In this document: positions 59,032-64,000 of the stretch, in pieces
Numbering within the stretch: position 1 is the first letter of the stretch
How the letters are laid out: each line of letters begins with the position of its first letter
Source of the DNA: Arthrobacter rhizosphaerae
Lineage (GTDB): Bacteria; Actinomycetota; Actinomycetes; Actinomycetales; Micrococcaceae
DNA length: 64,000 nt
Assembly: GCF_023062595.1 (NCBI RefSeq)
Contig: NZ_JALLAN010000002.1
Coordinates: 62,001-126,000, forward strand
Direction: 5' to 3'
The notes under the pieces: generated by a model
Told to the model about the DNA's origin: nothing
Databases searched by the model: none
The model's input: only the letters and a program-made list of their open reading frames with translations
Translations under genes and position numbers: made by a program

Positions 59032-62000
59032 TCAGCAAGCCCGCTCGGCGTAAGCAACGTCAGCAGTGTAGGTGACCAACTGTCCACCCACTGTTGCCTT
59101 CGCCTCCACCTTCACTGCACCGGCAGGGACCGACGCAGCACGCGTCGGGAAGGTCTGCACGGTTGACTTGCCGGGCTTCACCGCCTTGACGGACTTCTGC
59201 CCGTAGGCCGACGTGAGAGTCAGGGCCATCGGCACAGCCTCGTCATTCCGCACTTCGACCGTGAGGACCACCTTTCCCTTTTCGCATTGGCCAACTGCTG
59301 TCGCAGTCAGGGCCAGGGCAGGTTTCGGCTTCGCACGCACGATGGCAATCTGGTAACTCACCTTCGTCACGTGATCCTGCGCGTACGACGTCAGCACGAT
59401 GTTCGTCGGTTCAGTGCCGGCGTTCACCGGGATGGTGCGCGGTTTCGTGTCGTCGATCAGGATGTCGCCGATGGTGACCAGTCCGCTCGGTACTGCGGGG
59501 TCGGCGTCGAGCGCTACACTCGTGGCGTCCGTCGGCACCGTCAGGGTGTACGAGTGAACGCCGGCCGCCAGCGCCGGGCTCAGCACACCGGTGTCGGAGG
59601 TGAGTGCCTTGAGCTCAGCGTTGGTGTCGAAGGTGTTGGTCGCCGTCGTGTACACGCCATAAACACCACCCACGAAACTGATGCCGTTGCCCTGGAACCG
59701 GACCGTGACCACGGGGATTTTCGCGCCGTTGGCATCCAGCACGTAGTTGCCGTTCTGGTCACGCTTGTAGCTGTCCTTGGCCGCGATGCCGTCGAGGACA
59801 GCCTGCGGGATCAGGTCGTACTGGAGGTACCAGCTGGTGGCGCCGTTGGCGTTGGTGATGGTCTCGTGCTTGAGCAGGACGTCGTTTAGGTACACGTCGA
59901 AGGTCCGGCCGTTGTCGCCCCCGAAGTACCGGACGCCGAGGTAGTTCTTCTCCAGGGTGGGGTCAACGATCATGTCGTACTGGAAGTAGGCGTCGGTGGC
60001 CCGCTGCCCGTCCCGGTACGGCTGCCCCAGATGGGTGCCAACCCCGGACTTGTTGTACTTGTAGTTCTTGTCAGCCTCACTGTTGTTGTTATCGAAGGAC
60101 GTCAGCGAATCAATGGTGGTCTCATCGATCCGCAACTGCTCCTTCTTCCGCCGGATCAGCGCCTGCGCCTCGGCCGAGTCGGGCTGAACGAGCGTCATGT
60201 AGATCGCGTAGCGGGCGTTATACAGGCTGTAATACGGCTCGAAAGTCAGAGCAGCCGACGCCGTATCGACGTTCTTCAGTGAGAACCGCATGGTTTCCAC
60301 ACCGTTTGCGTTCACGCCGTTTTCATTGCGCACGAGGTTGTTCTCGATGCCGGCCTTCCAGGCCACTGCATCATTGACGACGACGTTCGAGTTGACCGTC
60401 TTGTCTGCGGTGCTCATCCGGACGAGGACGCCCGCGGTGTAGGCTGCGTCCACGTTGTTCCGGTTCAGTTCGGTGGCAAGCAGCACCGGACCGTACTTGA
60501 AGGCAACCCAGTTGGCGTTCTCGGTTTCGTCGTCGACGGTGACCTTGGCGAGCAGGGTGTAGGAAATGGCGTCGCCGGCAGCGACCGGGACCACGACGTA
60601 GCCCGCGGACGTCAGCGGCGCGATGTCGGTCATCACGCCGTTGATGCTGAGGGCCGGTGTTCCATTGACCCAGGCGGGGATCCGCAACCGGATGCTGGTT
60701 CCATCAGCGACGGCGCCGCCGTCGAGCCCGGCAACCTGCAAGGTGACGGTCTCCTTGTTGGGCACATCGGCCGTCTGCGTCAGTTTCAGGTTGTGCGCGG
60801 CCGAGCGGAGGACGGACGACCTGAACTGGTTGACGTAGACCGAGTTTGTGTCTTCGAAGTAGATCGAGTCACCGAGCTTGGTGAAGCTTTCGATGCCGGT
60901 TCCGTGATCGCACCAGAACTCGTCCTGTTCGTGGCCGAAGATCTTGGCGTAACCGGCAGCCATCGGCTGGAAGTATGTGACCATGCCCGTCTCGGGGTTC
61001 TGTACCGGCAGGACGGAGTTGATGAACGCGTGTTCGTAGTAGTCCGCGTACTTCACGTCCTTGGTCACCTGGAACAGCGCGCGGGAGAGCTTGAGCATGT
61101 TGTACTCGTTGCAGCCCTCCGAGGTTGAGTTTTCGCCGTAGCCGGTGGTCTGGCCGTTGGTTGCGTACTGGTGGAGAGTGTCCGGAGCATGGAAGTGCTC
61201 GGACTGGCTGTTCCCGCCGTTGGCGTAGGTGTGGTGATCATGCACAGTCGGCCAGAAGTTCTCAGCCGCCGTGCGGTACATGGTCAGGCTGGACTTCTCG
61301 GCATCCGTCAGAGTGGCGTAGAGCCGCGGATTGTCCGTGAAGACTGTGTACCGCTTGAGTGCCCCGATGAGCTTGGGAATGGTGGTGTTCGCGTGCAGCC
61401 CGTTGAGGACGTCCTGGCCGGCGGCGAGCTTCTGGAACAGCGTGACTTCATCAAAGTACTCGGCGGCACGCTTGTGGGCAGGCTTCTCCGTGATGCTGTA
61501 CAGCTCGTAAAGGGCTTCGTTCATGCCGCCGTATTCGGTGCCGAGCAGCGCCGCAGGGTTGGCTTGGCGGCCGGCCCAGTTGGTGATCCAGGTGCCGAAT
61601 CCGTCAGCAACGGACAGGGCCGTAGCGGAGACGTTGGCCGGGGCGTCGTCGTGGGCTTCGAGCAGCCCGGCCACAACCTTGTGCAGGTTGTAGAACGGAA
61701 CCAGCAGGCCGTCTGCACCTGAGGGCAGATACGAGACGGGGAAGGGCGAGACGAAACCCGCATTGGCGGGATCTTTAGCCGCGTAGGCGTCCTGGCACCG
61801 CTTCAAACCGTCGACGGCGGCTGTCAGTTTCGCGAGCAGCGCGGACTTCGTTGTCGGGTCGGTGGTGGTGGAGTAGGCCTGCGAGAGGGCCGAGATGTAG
61901 TGGCCGAAGAAGTGGCCCTGGAACCGGGTACCGGTCTCGCGCTCCCAGCCGCCGTAACCGGCCGCCGTCGTGGGTGTGAGTCCTGCCTGCTTGTAGAAGG

Positions 62001-63171
62001 AGAAGAGGAACTTCTCAGGATCCAGGCTGAGCAGATATTCGATGGTTTTCTGGTTGCCGTTCATGAGATACGGGTCCTCGACTGTGACGTCGGTGAGGCC
62101 AGCCTCGAGCAGGTAGACCGAGGACTCAAGGCCCTCCGGGAGTACCTCCACATTGAATGTTCTAGTCACGGGGTTACTTCCTCCATAAGTGCCTGTTGCC
62201 GTGAGAATCACTGTGACGGGTGAGCTCGGCGGCGTGACGGTTGCTGCGCCGCCATTGATCGCGATGGCGGCAGAGTTGGATGACGCCCAGCTGATGGCGG
62301 TTCCCTTGGAACCCTCGAGCGGGACGGTGAAATTGGTGCTTACCGATGGCGGAACGGTGACCGCATCGAGGTCTGACTGCGCCACCGAGCCGGCATCGAA
62401 GGCGGGGTTGTGCGCCTTGGTGAGGGCTACGACGTCGGTGGTGGAGGCGACGCCGTCGTAAACGGTGTAGTCGTCCAGCAATCCGTTGAGGTGGGCACCG
62501 TTGTAGAGCGGGCCGTTGTAGCCGAGGGTCTTGGTGCTGGTGCTTTCGGAGCCCAGGACGCCGGTCGCGGTACCTGCCACCGGGAATTTCACGATGGCAG
62601 ACTGGCGGACGCCGTTGCGGTAGATGACAACGTTCTTGCTGGCTTTGTCGTAGGTGGCCACGATGTGGGTCCACTGGTCGGTGGGGAAGAAGGTGGACCG
62701 GGGTGCGTCGACGGCCACTTTGTAGGGCTGGCCGGTGGAGGGGCCGATGGAGAGGGCGAGCGGAGTTGTGTTGCTCTCGGAAGTCAGGTACCAGCCGTCG
62801 GAGTTGTAGGCCTGCTTGTTCCAGGTGAATACCTGCTCGCCGGACATCGCTATGTTCGGCTTGAACCAGAACGAGACGCTCAAGTCTGCGGGCTGCAGGT
62901 GCGCGGCGGTGCCGAGATTCACTGCGTTGGAGCCGTTGAAGTTGAACGCCTGGCCGGAGAGGCCGGTGCCGTAACCCGCGGTACCTTTTTGCATGGTGGG
63001 TGCGTTGGCCTTCGGGCTGACATCGGCGAGGCTTCCGTCGAACGGAAGTTCCAGCACCTTCCTGTCATCCAGCGATGTTTCGGCCGAAAAGGCAGGAGTC
63101 GTCATTGAGACTAGTCCTGCCGCAAGCATGATCACGCTAGTGGTCGCGATCGAGCGTTGTAATAGAGCCAC
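59032..63171 (-). CDS. Very large secreted GH127-type beta-L-arabinofuranosidase-like enzyme
   Basis: A 1379-residue exported protein from a GTG at 63171, after AAGGGAGAG. Signal: ATTSVIMLAAGLVSMTTPAFSAE. In order come a LamG/concanavalin-like domain (about 30-230), an Ig-like atrophied Big domain (about 250-330) and the GH127/DUF1680 catalytic domain (about 330-840). Further beta domains follow. The Zn site has E685-G-C687 (TSEGCNEYN) and C754 (EFWCDHGTG). The position after C754, usually a second Cys in the family, is Asp755. It should act on arabinose-rich plant polymers. Not in an operon; convergent with the HAD gene. Confidence 0.87.
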   Translation of the reverse strand: MALLQRSIATTSVIMLAAGLVSMTTPAFSAETSLDDRKVLELPFDGSLADVSPKANAPTMQKGTAGYGTGLSGQAFNFNGSNAVNLGTAAHLQPADLSVSFWFKPNIAMSGEQVFTWNKQAYNSDGWYLTSESNTTPLALSIGPSTGQPYKVAVDAPRSTFFPTDQWTHIVATYDKASKNVVIYRNGVRQSAIVKFPVAGTATGVLGSESTSTKTLGYNGPLYNGAHLNGLLDDYTVYDGVASTTDVVALTKAHNPAFDAGSVAQSDLDAVTVPPSVSTNFTVPLEGSKGTAISWASSNSAAIAINGGAATVTPPSSPVTVILTATGTYGGSNPVTRTFNVEVLPEGLESSVYLLEAGLTDVTVEDPYLMNGNQKTIEYLLSLDPEKFLFSFYKQAGLTPTTAAGYGGWERETGTRFQGHFFGHYISALSQAYSTTTDPTTKSALLAKLTAAVDGLKRCQDAYAAKDPANAGFVSPFPVSYLPSGADGLLVPFYNLHKVVAGLLEAHDDAPANVSATALSVADGFGTWITNWAGRQANPAALLGTEYGGMNEALYELYSITEKPAHKRAAEYFDEVTLFQKLAAGQDVLNGLHANTTIPKLIGALKRYTVFTDNPRLYATLTDAEKSSLTMYRTAAENFWPTVHDHHTYANGGNSQSEHFHAPDTLHQYATNGQTTGYGENSTSEGCNEYNMLKLSRALFQVTKDVKYADYYEHAFINSVLPVQNPETGMVTYFQPMAAGYAKIFGHEQDEFWCDHGTGIESFTKLGDSIYFEDTNSVYVNQFRSSVLRSAAHNLKLTQTADVPNKETVTLQVAGLDGGAVADGTSIRLRIPAWVNGTPALSINGVMTDIAPLTSAGYVVVPVAAGDAISYTLLAKVTVDDETENANWVAFKYGPVLLATELNRNNVDAAYTAGVLVRMSTADKTVNSNVVVNDAVAWKAGIENNLVRNENGVNANGVETMRFSLKNVDTASAALTFEPYYSLYNARYAIYMTLVQPDSAEAQALIRRKKEQLRIDETTIDSLTSFDNNNSEADKNYKYNKSGVGTHLGQPYRDGQRATDAYFQYDMIVDPTLEKNYLGVRYFGGDNGRTFDVYLNDVLLKHETITNANGATSWYLQYDLIPQAVLDGIAAKDSYKRDQNGNYVLDANGAKIPVVTVRFQGNGISFVGGVYGVYTTATNTFDTNAELKALTSDTGVLSPALAAGVHSYTLTVPTDATSVALDADPAVPSGLVTIGDILIDDTKPRTIPVNAGTEPTNIVLTSYAQDHVTKVSYQIAIVRAKPKPALALTATAVGQCEKGKVVLTVEVRNDEAVPMALTLTSAYGQKSVKAVKPGKSTVQTFPTRAASVPAGAVKVEAKATVGGQLVTYTADVAYAERAC

Positions 63172-63312
63172 TCTTGGTCTCTCTCCCTTGAGAAGACCCA
63201 CCTGCTGAGCGATGGGGAGCGTCGCAAGGGGATGCGAAAGCCAGCGGTGGATAGCTCATGTTAGCGTTCACAGTTGGGTGGCACAAGAGGCATCTACAAC
63301 GAGAGTAAATGG

Positions 63313-63374
63313 CAACTGGGTCGCAGTTGTTGTTGTTTTGAGGGCTCAAAACAGCATTTACTGCTACCTAGTTG
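63313..63374. repeat. Long palindromic repeat, copy 2
   Basis: Arms 63313-63342 and 63345-63374 (30 bases each, 24 matching) around central GG. The core TTTTGAG-GG-CTCAAAA is identical to copy 1 at 8891-8958. It lies in the promoter-proximal gap between the GH127 gene and the membrane-protein gene and may end up in either leader. Confidence 0.8.
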
Positions 63375-63392
63375 GGAGGTGCCCTCTGCTGG

Positions 63393-63911
63393 CTACCTTG
63401 CCCCTTGGATAGCCGCAGAAAGCAGGCGGTCGAAGCTGTCGGTCCCGTTCTCCGGAGGGATAACCGTGAAGACTGCGCGCCATCTCCCTGGGCCGCTCAG
63501 CTCCAGGAGTGATGCCCGTTCCACATGCAGATTCAGGCCCGGCACCCCGCTGACGAGGAGCGGAACGTGCTCGCCGCTCTTGACCAGTTGCCGGAATTGC
63601 CTGACTGAGAGCTGATCATCAGGAGTGCCCGTCACCTCGACGATTGTGTCGTTGACCCTCTTGGTCAGCCCTGTCATAAAGCTCCTCTCGTCGGAGACCG
63701 CGGGAGCCGTAAAAATGGCCGCGAAAAACAGCGTGAACAAGGCAATGGCCCCGAAACTCTGGAGGAAGGGCATGAACATCATCAGAACCAGCCCCAGGAT
63801 CAAACCCAAGATAGTGAGCAGGATGAACCTGATCATGGGGTCTGGTTTTTTCGACCAGCGCACCAGCGTGACAGTGCTCTTGCCCGGCAGATCGAGCGCC
63901 AAGTTCTTCAT
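63393..63911 (-). CDS. Hypothetical protein with two N-terminal membrane helices
   Basis: A 172-residue protein. After a basic start (MKNLALDLPGKSTVTLVRWSKKPDP), two membrane helices follow (IRFILLTILGLILGLVLMMFM and FGAIALFTLFFAAIFTAPAV, the first quoted in part). A ~95-residue soluble domain (GTPDDQLSVRQFRQLVKSGEHVPLLVSGVPGLNLHVERASL, in part) ends the chain. No family recognised. The ATG is three bases downstream of the end of a gene that runs off the window. Confidence 0.7.
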   Translation of the reverse strand: MKNLALDLPGKSTVTLVRWSKKPDPMIRFILLTILGLILGLVLMMFMPFLQSFGAIALFTLFFAAIFTAPAVSDERSFMTGLTKRVNDTIVEVTGTPDDQLSVRQFRQLVKSGEHVPLLVSGVPGLNLHVERASLLELSGPGRWRAVFTVIPPENGTDSFDRLLSAAIQGAR

Positions 63912-63913
63912 GT

Positions 63914-64000
63914 TCAGTACCCCTTCACTTCCATAAGCGCTTCAGCCAGGATGACTGCCTGGCGTGCTTCCTTGAGATCGCTGTGGAGCCCCAGATCGGA
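63914..64000 (-). CDS. C-terminal end of a gene running off the right edge
   Basis: Minus-strand frame open to the window edge: 28 residues SDLGLHSDLKEARQAVILAE and then ALMEVKGY, with a stop at 63916-63914. Helical, no motif. It overlaps the spacing of the next gene's start (three-base gap), so the two are an operon. Function unknown. Confidence 0.6.
   Translation of the reverse strand, partial: SDLGLHSDLKEARQAVILAEALMEVKGY

Noticed and set aside
1..64000. CRISPR array, prophage, insertion sequence or origin
   Set aside because: No regularly spaced identical repeats, no transposase, integrase or phage genes, and no DnaA-box cluster were seen; tandem repeats present are short and mostly in-frame.

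Overview
The window is high-GC DNA with short intergenic gaps, tightly overlapping genes (TGATG, ATGA and GTGA junctions), GTG and TTG starts, and gene content typical of an aerobic soil actinobacterium. The nearest match I recognise is Arthrobacter or a close relative in the Micrococcaceae. Pointers are the SipW-type surface-protein cluster, an LAxTG sorting signal, a c-di-AMP (ydaO-type) leader on a cell-wall peptidase gene, an actinobacterial-type ars cluster and many plant-polysaccharide enzymes. I found no rRNA, tRNA, CRISPR array, transposase or prophage. This is ordinary chromosome with a strong accessory carbohydrate character.

Layout. 1-2802: an ABC exporter pair and the start of an SGNH hydrolase. 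3232-4928: a two-gene set of three P-loop kinase-like modules. 4944-5780: Hsp20 and a 57-residue membrane protein. 5830-7542: a Tat-exported alginate-lyase-like enzyme with an AbfB domain. 7838-20550: a large sugar-acid island. Its minus-strand arm carries an FAH-family hydrolase, a 2-hydroxyacid dehydrogenase and a cyclase-family hydrolase. An IclR regulator sits in the middle. The plus-strand arm carries a CUT2 ABC importer, an HIBADH-like reductase, an SDR, an idonate-dehydrogenase-like enzyme, gluconokinase and a SorC-type regulator. The two promoter regions beside the IclR gene share the same paired operator-like motif at an identical 19-bp spacing.

20573-29248, all on the minus strand: a pentapeptide-repeat protein, a DUF1801 protein, a cellulose-synthase-like glycosyltransferase and a GH26 glycosidase, then a tightly coupled set. 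That set is a choice-of-anchor-G protein, an LAxTG surface protein, a SipW-type signal peptidase and a TasA-like exported protein. Together it looks like a surface-fibre and exopolysaccharide (biofilm matrix) locus and is the most system-like stretch in the window.

29483-38065: an aldo/keto reductase remnant, a GyrI-like protein, a GntP gluconate permease, a VOC protein, a Bcp peroxiredoxin, allantoinase, a DctA-type symporter and an AlkZ-like protein. 38062-45156: an arsenic cluster (ArsR, ArsO, ArsC-like, MFS, Usp). It is followed by an FGE-fold protein, an M23 peptidase behind a c-di-AMP riboswitch, and an ACR3/BASS-family transporter. 45193-58941: housekeeping and detoxification enzymes, several small regulators with readable operators, an LVIVD secreted protein, a persulfide-dioxygenase-like MBL-rhodanese and a HAD hydrolase. 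59032-64000: a very large secreted GH127-type enzyme and membrane proteins running off the right edge.

The carbohydrate enzymes (alginate-lyase-like/AbfB, GH26, GH127/LamG) with the idonate/gluconate importer, gluconokinase and GntP suggest a plant-litter or root-associated life. No database search was possible. Names rest on motifs and family recognition, and starts were chosen from Shine-Dalgarno spacing and gene overlaps.
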